DNA from: JALEFZ01 sp039820545
Lineage (GTDB): Bacteria > Bacteroidota > Bacteroidia > J057
Length of the DNA: 64,000 bases
Reading direction: 5' to 3'
NCBI GenBank assembly: GCA_039820545.1
Contig: JBCBPW010000018.1
Coordinates: forward strand, 28,958 to 92,957
Part shown: piece by piece, positions 7,272 through 16,279 of the stretch
How positions within the stretch are numbered: position 1 is the first letter of the stretch
Layout of the letters: the number at the start of each line of letters is the position of its first letter
Notes under the pieces: generated by a model
Database searches by the model: none
Seen by the model: the letters and a program-made list of their open reading frames with translations, nothing else
Told to the model about the DNA's origin: nothing
Made by a program: the position numbers and the translations under genes

Positions 7272-10200
7272 ATGAAAAGAACGCTACTTTTCACGGGTCT
7301 GGCATGCCTTATGCTCGGATCCCTGTGGGCCCAAGAAAGGGCTCAAAAACTCCCTGGTATCCAGAAATTGGAAGTTCCTCTTCCTGTAAGTCAACGAGCC
7401 ACTCTACTTGAGAAAACGCTTCCTATCACTACAGACAACCGTCTGGAACTCGTCAAGACCTTCCAAGATGAAGCGGGATTTGTCCATGAGAAGCACCAGC
7501 AAGTGTACCAAGGCCTCAAAGTAGAGGGAGGAACTTACACCTTACACACCCAAAATGGTTTGATTCAACACATGAGTGGCCACATGGTGGATATTCAAGA
7601 TCTTTCCACTGCGCCCTCTATCGATGAAGGACAAGCCCTCAACTTTGCTCTGAGTCATGTAGATGCTGCGAAGTACGTCTGGGATGGTCCAGGCATGTTT
7701 GGTATGGGCCGTCCTGAACTTCCCCAAGGTGAGCTCGTCATCTTGAGTAGTCCCTATACAGAAGATGACATCAATTTGGCTTATAAGTTCGATGTGTATG
7801 CGACAGAGCCCTTGTACCGTGCATGGGTATATGTAGATGCGCATACAGGAAAAGTCATCTTTGAGGATAGCCGTATCCATCATGCAGATGTAGCTGCTTC
7901 GGGTACCTCTCTCTACAACGGAACGGTCAACTTCACAGCGGATTATACAGGTTCTTTGTATCGCTTGCGCCAGACGGCTGATGGTGGGGGAATCCAGACA
8001 TTTGATATGAACAATGGAACCAACTACAACAATGCTTCTGACTTTACAAATGGCTCCGCTTCTTTCACCGCTTCTAGTTTGCGTACAGGTGTACAGGCCC
8101 ATTACGGAGCAGAGCAGACACACAAGTACTTCTTGCAGAAGCACAATCGTAACTCCTTTAACGGCACAGGAGGGATCATTCGCTCCTATGTCAGCTACTC
8201 CAACAACTACGTCAACGCCTTCTGGAATGGCTCAGTCATGACCTACGGCGATGGCGACGGGGTCAACTATGGGCCGTTGGTATCTTTGGACATCGTGGGA
8301 CACGAGATCGCGCATGGTGTGACAGACTTCTCTGCTGACTTGGTGTACTCTTACGAGTCGGGCGCATTGAATGAGTCCTTCTCAGATATATTTGGTGAAG
8401 CCATCGAGAACTTTGCTACAGGATCCAACGACTGGCGGATGGGAACTGATATGGGCATCGGAGGGAGTGGGGCGATTCGTGCGATGGACAGCCCCAATCT
8501 CTATGGTGATCCCGATACCTATGGAGGCACCAACTGGTACACGGGTTCTGGTGACAATGGAGGTGTACACATCAACTCTGGGGTGCAAAATAAGTGGTTT
8601 TACATCCTAGTAGTGGGAGAGGCGGGGACCAATGATTTGGGGAATACTTACAGCGTATCCAGTATCGGGATGGATGCCGCCGCTGCTATTGCCTATCGTA
8701 ACCTCTCTGTTTATCTAAGTGTCAACTCCCAGTATTCTGACGCACGTGCAGGCGCTATCCAGTCTGCGATCGACCTTTATGGTGCAGGTTCACCCGAAGA
8801 AATTGCGGTAACAGATGCTTGGTATGCAGTAGGCGTAGGCGCACCTTATGGGCCTCCACAGCCTGTAGCTTGTAATACCACAGTCAGTTCTTTTCCATAT
8901 GGAGAAGGTTTCGAGTCGGGACTGGGAAGCTGGTCTCAAGATTCCAACGACGACTTTGACTGGACGAGAAGATCTGGAGGAACCCCTTCCAATGGCACAG
9001 GCCCTTCAGGCGCAGGTGTTGGAACATACTATATGTACATGGAGACTTCTTCTCCCAACTATCCGTCTAAGGATGCCAAGTTCAATTCGCCTTGTTTCAA
9101 TCTGACGAGTCTGTCATCTCCTGAGATTGCCTTCAAGTATCACATGACAGGTACAGCTGTCGGGACGCTAAGACTGCAAGCCAGCGAGGATGGCGCCAAC
9201 TGGACCACAATCTGGTCAGAGTCGGGCAACCAAGGGACGGCATGGCTGGACGCCACAGTAGACCTCTCTGCTTATACAAGTGCGACCGAGCTTAGGCTCC
9301 GATTCTATGGGACATCGGGTAGCTCATGGTCTGGCGACATGTGTGTAGATGCGATCAGCGTATCAGGTGGAAGCGGGGGACCGACAAGTTGCGTCAGCAG
9401 CTTCCCTTATACCGAAGGTTTCGAATCAGGGGAAGGCTGGTCCCAAGCGGGTGGAGATGATTTTGACTGGTCACGTCGCGCAGGCGGGACGCCCTCTAGC
9501 AATACAGGACCTTCAGGCGCAGCCTCTGGCTCTTACTACATGTACACCGAAGCTTCCTCTCCCAATTATCCTTCTAGAGATGCTTATTTTATTTCTCCTT
9601 GCTTTGATCTGAGTTCGCTCGCCAATCCGAGCTTATCCTTTGATTATCACATGTATGGCGCGACCATCGGTACACTGCGTCTGCAAGCCAGCACCAATGG
9701 AGGTGGCTCATGGACCACCGTCTGGTCACTGGCAGGAAATCAAGGAAATTCTTGGCAGGGAACAAGCGTAGACCTGACAGCCTATGCAGGCAATTCGGAT
9801 GTGACGCTGCGTTTCTATGGCACGACAGGCAGTAGCTATACGGGTGATATGTGTGTAGACAATCTGAACTTGGATGAAGGAGTGCCCACACCGACTTGTC
9901 CTGCGATCGACTTTAGCAGCAACTCTCCAGGCGTATATGATCCGAATCAGGATGCAGGTACAGTCACAGTCCAAAACGGGGGTACGACTATTTTGCTTCA
10001 AAATAATGCCTGGAAGTCCATTGCGTATAACTATACAGTTACGGCTAATACTGTGCTGGAATTTGAGTTCCGCAGTACGACGCAGGGCGAGATTCATGGC
10101 ATCGGCTTCGACTCAGATGCCAGCCTGTCATCCAACCTCACGTTCAAGGTGCACGGTACGCAAAACTGGGGCATCACCAACTATGACAACTATAGCGGAT

Positions 10201-10643
10201 CAAGTTGGACGACCTATACTATTCCTGTAGGTTCTTTCTACACAGGTAGTTTCAATAGATTATTTTTTGTCTGTGACAAGGATGCCTCACCTCAGACTTC
10301 CAACGGATACTTTCGCAATGTCAAGGTATACGAAGGAAGCTGCGGATCACTTAGTGGTTTTGTGGGGCAGCAGCAGGTGACACCGATCGTGGCAAATGAA
10401 GGAGAATGGACCTTTAACCTCTATCCTAATCCTGCATATGATCAGTTGAACCTTGAATTACCCTCTGTGGCCGATCAAGTGCAGGTCATCATTACAGATG
10501 TAAATGGTAGGGCCCTATCTACTCGCAGCTATGAGCCAGGATTACAGCAGCTCGACATCAGCAAGCTGGCCAGTGGCGTGTACATAGTGAAGGTACAGGT
10601 AGCAGGAGAAGCGGCTGTCGTAGAGAAGTTTGTGAAAATGTAA
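7272..10643 (+). CDS. Secreted thermolysin-like M4 metalloprotease, multidomain, type IX cargo
   Basis: 1123 residues. Order: signal peptide (1-20, ending LWAQ); FTP and PepSY-type inhibitory propeptide (about 45-200); M4 catalytic domain (about 205-530) with HEIAH at about 344-348, the Glu ligand in GALNESFSD and the catalytic His in GGVHINSGV; two tandem MAM-like beta-sandwich domains of about 155 residues (about 541-700 and 705-860), each starting FPYxEGFESG and ending GDMCVD; a further jelly-roll-like domain (about 865-1020); and a C-terminal type IX sorting domain (NLYPNPAYDQL ... GVYIVKVQ, 1050-1123). The zymogen is exported by Sec, then type IX, and probably degrades extracellular protein; the MAM-like repeats may bind substrate or the cell surface. 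Transcribed alone. Confidence 0.93.
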   Translation: MKRTLLFTGLACLMLGSLWAQERAQKLPGIQKLEVPLPVSQRATLLEKTLPITTDNRLELVKTFQDEAGFVHEKHQQVYQGLKVEGGTYTLHTQNGLIQHMSGHMVDIQDLSTAPSIDEGQALNFALSHVDAAKYVWDGPGMFGMGRPELPQGELVILSSPYTEDDINLAYKFDVYATEPLYRAWVYVDAHTGKVIFEDSRIHHADVAASGTSLYNGTVNFTADYTGSLYRLRQTADGGGIQTFDMNNGTNYNNASDFTNGSASFTASSLRTGVQAHYGAEQTHKYFLQKHNRNSFNGTGGIIRSYVSYSNNYVNAFWNGSVMTYGDGDGVNYGPLVSLDIVGHEIAHGVTDFSADLVYSYESGALNESFSDIFGEAIENFATGSNDWRMGTDMGIGGSGAIRAMDSPNLYGDPDTYGGTNWYTGSGDNGGVHINSGVQNKWFYILVVGEAGTNDLGNTYSVSSIGMDAAAAIAYRNLSVYLSVNSQYSDARAGAIQSAIDLYGAGSPEEIAVTDAWYAVGVGAPYGPPQPVACNTTVSSFPYGEGFESGLGSWSQDSNDDFDWTRRSGGTPSNGTGPSGAGVGTYYMYMETSSPNYPSKDAKFNSPCFNLTSLSSPEIAFKYHMTGTAVGTLRLQASEDGANWTTIWSESGNQGTAWLDATVDLSAYTSATELRLRFYGTSGSSWSGDMCVDAISVSGGSGGPTSCVSSFPYTEGFESGEGWSQAGGDDFDWSRRAGGTPSSNTGPSGAASGSYYMYTEASSPNYPSRDAYFISPCFDLSSLANPSLSFDYHMYGATIGTLRLQASTNGGGSWTTVWSLAGNQGNSWQGTSVDLTAYAGNSDVTLRFYGTTGSSYTGDMCVDNLNLDEGVPTPTCPAIDFSSNSPGVYDPNQDAGTVTVQNGGTTILLQNNAWKSIAYNYTVTANTVLEFEFRSTTQGEIHGIGFDSDASLSSNLTFKVHGTQNWGITNYDNYSGSSWTTYTIPVGSFYTGSFNRLFFVCDKDASPQTSNGYFRNVKVYEGSCGSLSGFVGQQQVTPIVANEGEWTFNLYPNPAYDQLNLELPSVADQVQVIITDVNGRALSTRSYEPGLQQLDISKLASGVYIVKVQVAGEAAVVEKFVKM

Positions 10644-10645
10644 GA

Positions 10646-10693
10646 AGTGAAATCCCTATCGGGATTACGACTCAACATCTGACCTCTTACTTA
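10646..10693 (+). repeat. 48-nt dispersed repeat, copy 1
   Basis: Matches 14615-14662 at 42 of 48 positions in the same orientation. It contains the palindrome ATCCC-tatc-GGGAT, and a conserved tail reading CATCTGACCTCTTACTTA. It starts 3 bp after the M4 protease stop codon. Confidence 0.7.
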
Positions 10694-10700
10694 TGTGAAG

Positions 10701-10728
10701 AACCACCTCAGGAATGGGGTGGTTTTTT
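10701..10728 (+). terminator. Intrinsic terminator after the M4 protease gene
   Basis: Stem AACCACC (10701-10707) pairs with GGTGGTT (10718-10724) and the run of T continues to 10728. Confidence 0.8.
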
Positions 10729-10875
10729 GTTGAGCGAACGATCCATCTGTTTAGTTACTAAGATGTGATTTGGTGCGTGCAATGTATTGATAAGATGCGG
10801 TTACATACATTTTCTCATATAGAACCAACCTCATACGACTGCTTCTTAGTTATACAAACGACAGAATAATGTATC

Positions 10876-11451
10876 ATGAGAAATGCCTATAATGGTCTAA
10901 AAGCATTCTTGGAGGAAAGATATAAGCTGACGAATGCAGAATGGGAGCTGATTCGTGTAAGTTTTGAAAAGGTAGAGGTAGCGAAAAATACCTTCTTATT
11001 GGAAGAAGGGCAGCATTGCGAATACCTCTACTACCTCCATGAAGGCTTGGTGCGTTTTTTTCGGTGGGAAGATGGAGAAGAAAAGACTCAGTATTTGACC
11101 TTTGAAGATTATTTTTTCACACAGCAGGAGAGCTTTTTTCTTCGTCGACCCTCAAATGTCAATATACAAGCCATCGAACCTTCTGTTCTTCTCCGTATCC
11201 ATGAAAGGGATCTCACGAGAGTCCGCCAGCAAAGTCCTGCATGGTCACAGTTCGCGTTTGAAATCCGTGCAGAAGTTCAAGTTGTGACAGAGACCCTGCT
11301 CCGCGATTTTCAAAGCCGTACGGCCAAGGAGCGATATCTCACCATCCTAGAGCAGCAGCCTGAGATGGTGCGACGTGTGCCATTGAAATATCTGGCTTCC
11401 TTCTTGGGAATCACACCTGAGTCTTTGAGTAGGATCAGGAAAGAGGTATGA
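10876..11451 (+). CDS. Crp/Fnr-family transcriptional regulator
   Basis: 191 residues. An N-terminal cyclic-nucleotide-binding-type beta roll (about 25-120; motifs LLEEGQHCEYLYYLHEGLVR and SVLLRIHERDL) is followed by a dimer helix and a short C-terminal winged helix ending in the recognition helix (YLASFLGITPESLSRIRKE). The Arg-Ser ligand signature of true cAMP-binding members is not evident, so the effector is unknown. It stands directly upstream of the metallo-beta-lactamase-fold gene (about 80 bp) on the same strand, so it probably shares a transcript with it or controls it. No Cys cluster for an FNR iron-sulphur centre is present. Confidence 0.88.
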   Translation: MRNAYNGLKAFLEERYKLTNAEWELIRVSFEKVEVAKNTFLLEEGQHCEYLYYLHEGLVRFFRWEDGEEKTQYLTFEDYFFTQQESFFLRRPSNVNIQAIEPSVLLRIHERDLTRVRQQSPAWSQFAFEIRAEVQVVTETLLRDFQSRTAKERYLTILEQQPEMVRRVPLKYLASFLGITPESLSRIRKEV

Positions 11452-11532
11452 AGCAGGAGATATGGATAACGGTATGCTGCTTCTTATCATTTGGTAAGTG
11501 GTTTTTATCCTGTGAAAAGGATCTTTGTCTAC

Positions 11533-12507
11533 ATGAAACGACGTAAATTTATTCGAAATACTTTGTGGGCTACCGCAGGACTCACACTTTCAGGTGCAGC
11601 TATCTCTACATATACGTATCATATGCAATCGGCTTTACCCTCATCTATTACCCACATTTCCCTCTCGCACTTCGGGGAGAAGCTAGATATTTATGGCATA
11701 CAGACAGGATCTGTCAAGGTGAAGCGCTCCCATCGCAATGCCAGTATGGGGATACCTCAGATTATGATTGATCCTTTTTGGACGCCTTGGCTTCCCATAT
11801 GGACGTGGGTGATCCGCCATCCCGAAGGGATCGTACTGGTAGACACTGGAGAAAATGCCCGTGTGAATGACAAAGATTATTTTGCTTGTGATCCTATCAA
11901 TGGGTGGGTGAATAAATCGATATTGGGATTCCAAGTAGAAAAAGAAGCTGAGATTCAATACCAGTTGAACCTCCTAGAAATTCAGCCTAAAGACATTCGG
12001 TTTTTGGTCTTGACACATCTCCACATCGACCATGTGGATGGATTGCAACATTTTCCTGCTTCGGAGATTTTCCTGTCCCGCTCGGAGCATGAACGCCCTT
12101 TTGGAAATGTTCCCTGTCTATTGCCTTCATGGTTCAAGCCTGAACTCATCACACATTCGGCAGGAAAGTTACCTCATTTTTCAGGCGCTTTTCCTCTGAC
12201 CAAGCAAGAAGATCTCTGGATCGTCCCTACACCTGGTCATACGTATGGGCATCAGTCGTTGCTTTTGAGGGGGGAGAAGACAGATATTTTGTTCGCAGGA
12301 GACGTCGCTTTTTCTCAGCAACAATTACTAGCAGGGAAGGTCGCAGGAATCAATGTAGACAAGAAAGCTTCCCGCCATTCTCACAAACAAATCAAAGCAT
12401 ATGCTCAGGAAAGACCGCTGATTTTTCTTCCTTCTCATGATCCCGAGTCAGGAATAAGGCTACAAAATCTCCAACCCTTATTTCTAGATCGCCATTCTAC
12501 AGGATGA
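11533..12507 (+). CDS. Exported metallo-beta-lactamase-fold hydrolase (lactonase-like)
   Basis: 324 residues from the ATG at 11533; a frame extension to 11491 is possible, but this start gives a proper export signal. The N-terminus MKRRKFIRNTLWATAGLTLS has a twin-arginine-like start (RRKFI) and a hydrophobic core, so export by Tat or Sec is likely. The zinc motif HLHIDH (162-167) is intact, followed later by PGHTYGHQ and the bridging Asp in FAGDVAF, with a last His in LPSHDPE. These match the N-acyl-homoserine-lactonase-like branch of the fold; the real substrate is not known. It lies in line with the Crp-family regulator gene upstream. Confidence 0.85.
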   Translation: MKRRKFIRNTLWATAGLTLSGAAISTYTYHMQSALPSSITHISLSHFGEKLDIYGIQTGSVKVKRSHRNASMGIPQIMIDPFWTPWLPIWTWVIRHPEGIVLVDTGENARVNDKDYFACDPINGWVNKSILGFQVEKEAEIQYQLNLLEIQPKDIRFLVLTHLHIDHVDGLQHFPASEIFLSRSEHERPFGNVPCLLPSWFKPELITHSAGKLPHFSGAFPLTKQEDLWIVPTPGHTYGHQSLLLRGEKTDILFAGDVAFSQQQLLAGKVAGINVDKKASRHSHKQIKAYAQERPLIFLPSHDPESGIRLQNLQPLFLDRHSTG

Positions 12508-12662
12508 GCGTATCCTAACTTTCACTGATCCCTCTCAAGAGGAGAATATTTTTCCCTAGATGTGTTTTTCTCCCAATAAACGTCCTTCTCTTGCGTCTTA
12601 TCAAGCGCATGCTACCTTGGAGATGCATAACGAATGCGCAAAAAATATCCATTCTTATACTT

Positions 12663-13712
12663 ATGAATCAGAATTCTACCACCGTTTGTGTGACAGGAGC
12701 CGCTGGCTATCTGGCTAGTTGGGTCGTCAAGCATCTGTTAGAGGCAGGGCATACCGTACACGGGACTGTTCGAGATAAGGGGCGTGCAGACAAAGTCAAG
12801 CATTTGACAGAAATGGCCACTTCTTATCCCGATCGCCTTAAATTTTTTGAAGCGGATCTTCTCAAAGAGGGTTCATTTAAAGATGCGATCGCAGGTTGTA
12901 CGCATGTAATCCATACAGCTTCACCCTTTTTACTGCAAGGGATCAAGGATGGTGAAAACCAGCTGATCAAACCCGCCCTTGAAGGTACCCGTAATGTGTT
13001 GAACGCTGTAAATGAAACACCGAGTGTCCAGCGTGTAGTATTGACCTCATCGGTAGTGGCGATGTGGATAGATAATACCGAAAAGTCTCATTACCCTCAG
13101 GAGATTTTTGATGAAACGGCATGGAATAGCAACGGTTCTTTGGATTATCAACCCTATTCTTACTCCAAAACTGTGGCAGAAAAAGAAGCCTGGAAGATGG
13201 TGGAAGCACAAGATAGATGGGACTTGGTGGTGATCAATCCTGGATTTGTCTTAGGGCCTTCGCTGTCTACGCGCATGGATGGTGCTACGATGCAATTCAT
13301 GAAACAGCTAGCGGATGGAACGCTGAGCATGGGAGCGCCCGAGTTTTTCTTCGCTACAGTGGATGTGCGCGATGTTTCTTATGCGCATCTGTTAGCGGCT
13401 TTCAAACCAGAGGCAGAAGGAAGGCATTTGACAGCAGGTGAAGTAATGACACTACCCGAAATGGGCCGCATGCTCAAAGAAGATTTTGCTAGATATCCGC
13501 TCCCTACACGTCAGTTGCCCAAGTGGTTATTCACGCTCATGGCACCTGTTTTTGGGATGTCCAGGGAGAATGCAAGAAGGAATATTGGGATCTCGCTGAA
13601 AATTGACAATAGCAAGAGCCAGTCTTTGGGGGTAAGCTATCGTCCGATCAAGGAAACACTAGTGGATCAATTGAATCAGATGCTCGAAGCAGGTTTGGTC
13701 CCCAAGAAGTAA
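12663..13712 (+). CDS. NAD(P)-dependent SDR reductase (extended; dihydroflavonol/cinnamoyl-CoA reductase-like)
   Basis: 349 residues from the ATG at 12663. The upstream frame to 12591 is rejected because it adds 24 residues ahead of the Rossmann strand. The nucleotide motif TGAAGYLASW (11-20) and the following VRD basic residue suggest NADP(H). The active site YSYSK is present near residue 165 with a preceding TSSVVAMW serine strand. Plant DFR/CCR-like enzymes of this type reduce carbonyls on varied substrates. The C-terminal part (PTRQLPKWLF) is the substrate lid. The stop codon lies 8 bp from that of the convergent alpha/beta-hydrolase-like gene. Confidence 0.88.
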   Translation: MNQNSTTVCVTGAAGYLASWVVKHLLEAGHTVHGTVRDKGRADKVKHLTEMATSYPDRLKFFEADLLKEGSFKDAIAGCTHVIHTASPFLLQGIKDGENQLIKPALEGTRNVLNAVNETPSVQRVVLTSSVVAMWIDNTEKSHYPQEIFDETAWNSNGSLDYQPYSYSKTVAEKEAWKMVEAQDRWDLVVINPGFVLGPSLSTRMDGATMQFMKQLADGTLSMGAPEFFFATVDVRDVSYAHLLAAFKPEAEGRHLTAGEVMTLPEMGRMLKEDFARYPLPTRQLPKWLFTLMAPVFGMSRENARRNIGISLKIDNSKSQSLGVSYRPIKETLVDQLNQMLEAGLVPKK

Positions 13713-13720
13713 AGTTGAAA

Positions 13721-14452
13721 CTATACCTCTATATTCTGCTGCTGCATAAGTTTTTGAATTTGCTCAATCAGGGCTTCAGGGTTTTCCTCACTTAGCAAAT
13801 AGGGATCAGGGACTGCCCCCTCGGCATCTCCAAACATCATGATCGGCATGTCTCGTCCTCTCTTGATAAAAGTGGCGAGTGCCATGCGATCCTGCTTGCG
13901 CTGGAAGGGAAGCGTATACTGATCGAGTAGCCAGGGTTTAGCCTTTTGCTTGTCTTCGAACAGATCTTTGACCAACCCTCGGAGAAGCCCCATTTTCATG
14001 ATGCCTAGATATGCTTGAAACTTCTTGCCTCTGGCAAATGGATGTTCATCGTCTGGAGGAGGCAGAAATAGATAGGTTGGGGTATGGTTCCAGTTGTCCA
14101 GGCACTGTGCAACTTGCACGGCCCATCCATGTGCGACTACAGTAGTCTTTTCGATTTTAAGGTGGATCATCAGTGCTTTGATTTGCTCGCGTGCCAGCGT
14201 CAGACTGTATACAGCACCCGCTGGCTTTTCTGATAGGCCAAACCCAAAGAAATCAAAAGCGATACATCGATACTGGTCCATCAGTCCCTTGATGATTTGG
14301 CGATACTGGAAGGACCACAAAGGTAGATCATGTAGGAAAAGGATGGGCTGCCCTTCCCCTTCATCTATATAATGCATCTGATGACCGTCCACCTCAAGGT
14401 AGTGTGACTTGAAAGGGTATTCTGCTAAATTGAGCCAGGCAGGTACGATCAT
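13721..14452 (-). CDS. Alpha/beta-hydrolase-fold protein, apparently lacking catalytic residues
   Basis: 243 residues from the ATG at 14452 (the frame is open to 14497). The N-terminal half clearly follows haloalkane-dehalogenase/epoxide-hydrolase relatives: HYIDEGEGQPILFLHDLPLW is the oxyanion region, and FDFFGFGLSEKP is typical. The nucleophile elbow, however, reads VVAHGWAVQ, with Gly where Asp or Ser is expected. The C-terminal end is short: after MMFGDAEG the chain goes almost straight to PYLLSEENPEALI, with no catalytic His in the usual GHF position. The fold is kept but hydrolytic activity is doubtful. It may be a binding or structural pseudoenzyme. Confidence 0.75.
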   Translation of the reverse strand: MIVPAWLNLAEYPFKSHYLEVDGHQMHYIDEGEGQPILFLHDLPLWSFQYRQIIKGLMDQYRCIAFDFFGFGLSEKPAGAVYSLTLAREQIKALMIHLKIEKTTVVAHGWAVQVAQCLDNWNHTPTYLFLPPPDDEHPFARGKKFQAYLGIMKMGLLRGLVKDLFEDKQKAKPWLLDQYTLPFQRKQDRMALATFIKRGRDMPIMMFGDAEGAVPDPYLLSEENPEALIEQIQKLMQQQNIEV

Positions 14453-14614
14453 AACGTGTGTTCTGATGTTCGAGAGGAGACAATGTAAGCTACGCAAATT
14501 TTGGATAGCACTCTCATGCTTCTAAGAGACAATTATCAGTCGATTAAGTTTTGATTTGGGTAAGGAGGCAAAAGGTCTTCGACAGCAACATATTAAGTCT
14601 CTTGTCTTGAACGT

Positions 14615-14662
14615 AGTGAAATCCCTTTCGGGATCATATCTCACCATCTGACCTCTTACTTA
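14615..14662 (+). repeat. 48-nt dispersed repeat, copy 2
   Basis: Second copy of the element at 10646-10693 (42/48 identical), with the palindrome ATCCC-tttc-GGGAT. It lies between the alpha/beta-hydrolase-like gene and the DMFase-like gene. Confidence 0.7.
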
Positions 14663-14698
14663 CAACAGCATGAAAAAAACTAGACTCCCCACATGGTC

Positions 14699-16153
14699 TT
14701 AATTTTCCCCTACTTTGATCGTCTTCCTTAGGACGTTTTCTATAATTTTCTGAATAGGAGGATCGTGAGGAATAGCCCCTGTAAAAGCCATCGAACCTAC
14801 AGAGAAAACAAGCCCCCCACCAGGATGGATGTAATAACCCAAATCTGCTCCATGGCCTGCCGTCCAAGACTTGGGTAGTTTCTCTGGATAAACCTCTCCA
14901 TGACCTTCGACATAGGGATTGAGCCCCGAAGCTAGGGTGATCCAATTCGAGGCTGTGCTTTCGTATATCTTATCGATCTCCAGACCTGAAGCTGCCCCCA
15001 TCTTGCCCTTATTGCGTAGGCCCAAGATATTCTCCCATACAGAAGCATACATATACGTGTAGTCGTATGTCTCACTCATTGCTCCAAATACATCTCCTGC
15101 TGATAGATTCGTCCCTTCCCATACCCAAGAGGTATCGACCATGACTTGATAAGGTGCATAGGTATGAAACCCCAAGAAACGTACCTGCGTCCCAAAAGGT
15201 CTGATGCCTGTTGTATCTTGTTCTTCCCAGAGCTCGGATACCTTCCGATAGACGTGCATTTGTTGGGTTTGGGTATCCAAGAATGTCCGATAGGCAGCGA
15301 CATTTCCTGCAAGGTTAACCAAACTGGCACCTGAGTCTAGATAGGAATTCAGATGATTCAGCATTTCTCTTGACCAGTATTCGCTGTGGGTACTGATGAG
15401 GATCGTCTGATAATCTTGTAATTGGGGCCAGCCTTCATGGAGAGCCTCCATCGGATATACATCGTAATCCAGATTCAGGCGATCCAACAGGGTGGCGAGG
15501 TATACATCCTTATTGGCGGCTTGATAGAAGAGCTGATGGTTGGCATACGTATTTTGTATCAAAGGATCGGCTAGTAGTTGGGGACGACGAAAAGAGACCG
15601 TAGGTGTGTGATTGGGCGTGTAAATAGAAAATCCTCCCCAGTGATTGTAGGCATTCCATGTGTTGGTAGATAAGCACCATGCGATGGGTTTGGTAGGTTT
15701 TTTAGGGGGAATGACCATCAGGGTAGTGGAAGCAGAAAATGCCTCGCGTGAAAGCTGGAGGATGTACCAACCAGTAGAAATGTGGGAAGGAAGAGGAATA
15801 GAAAAACTAGCTTCCCAATCGGTGCCATGGATCGCAACAGAATCTGTTACGGCCTGGAAAAATGCAGGATGTCTTCCTTTATAAAGTGTATCTCTCCCCA
15901 TGAGATCGAACAGAGATACATTTACTTCCTGTCCTTTCCCATTAGAGACAAAAACGTGGATAGAATCACCTGCCTGATAAGCCCAGGCATCTGTATGCAT
16001 GTCCAAATGATCTACCCATCGGTGTTGCCACTTGAACAATAGGTGACTGCCAGAAGGAAAAAGGAAGTAGAATTGTGTCAGTAGGATCAATCCCAGTGTA
16101 ACAATACCGAGTAGGGTGATTCCCCCTAGTATCCATAGGAGCCTTCTTCTCAT
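14699..16153 (-). CDS. Membrane-anchored N,N-dimethylformamidase-large-subunit-like protein
   Basis: 484 residues. An N-terminal membrane anchor (about 4-30, RRRLLWILGGITLLGIVTLG) precedes an Ig-like domain (about 55-150: YQAGDSIHVFVSN ... GWYILQLS). The rest (about 155-480) resembles the C-terminal domain of the N,N-dimethylformamidase beta subunit family: WCLSTNTWNAYNHWGG, then a Rossmann/GATase-like section (YQTILISTHSEYWS, SGASLVNLAGNVAAYR) and VFSVGSMAFTGAI. Many bacterial members of this family are not true DMFases, and the iron-ligand set cannot be confirmed by eye. It diverges from the metal ABC transporter genes. Confidence 0.75.
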   Translation of the reverse strand: MRRRLLWILGGITLLGIVTLGLILLTQFYFLFPSGSHLLFKWQHRWVDHLDMHTDAWAYQAGDSIHVFVSNGKGQEVNVSLFDLMGRDTLYKGRHPAFFQAVTDSVAIHGTDWEASFSIPLPSHISTGWYILQLSREAFSASTTLMVIPPKKPTKPIAWCLSTNTWNAYNHWGGFSIYTPNHTPTVSFRRPQLLADPLIQNTYANHQLFYQAANKDVYLATLLDRLNLDYDVYPMEALHEGWPQLQDYQTILISTHSEYWSREMLNHLNSYLDSGASLVNLAGNVAAYRTFLDTQTQQMHVYRKVSELWEEQDTTGIRPFGTQVRFLGFHTYAPYQVMVDTSWVWEGTNLSAGDVFGAMSETYDYTYMYASVWENILGLRNKGKMGAASGLEIDKIYESTASNWITLASGLNPYVEGHGEVYPEKLPKSWTAGHGADLGYYIHPGGGLVFSVGSMAFTGAIPHDPPIQKIIENVLRKTIKVGEN

Positions 16154-16238
16154 AGAGACGAATTAAAGAGATTTCCTACAGGGATAAAAATTCAGGCAAC
16201 CTCAAACCCTACAAATGAGTAGAATCAAAGAAATTGTT

Positions 16239-16247
16239 TAGCTTTGT
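16239..16247 (+). promoter_or_regulatory. Possible -7 element upstream of the metal ABC genes
   Basis: TAGCTTTG fits the Bacteroidetes -7 consensus TAnnTTTG, about 35 nt before the ATP-binding gene. No good TTTG lies 19-21 nt upstream, so this is only a half-supported promoter. Confidence 0.3.
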
Positions 16248-16279
16248 AGTAAGAATTATTTAGACGCATAAAAATTTAG

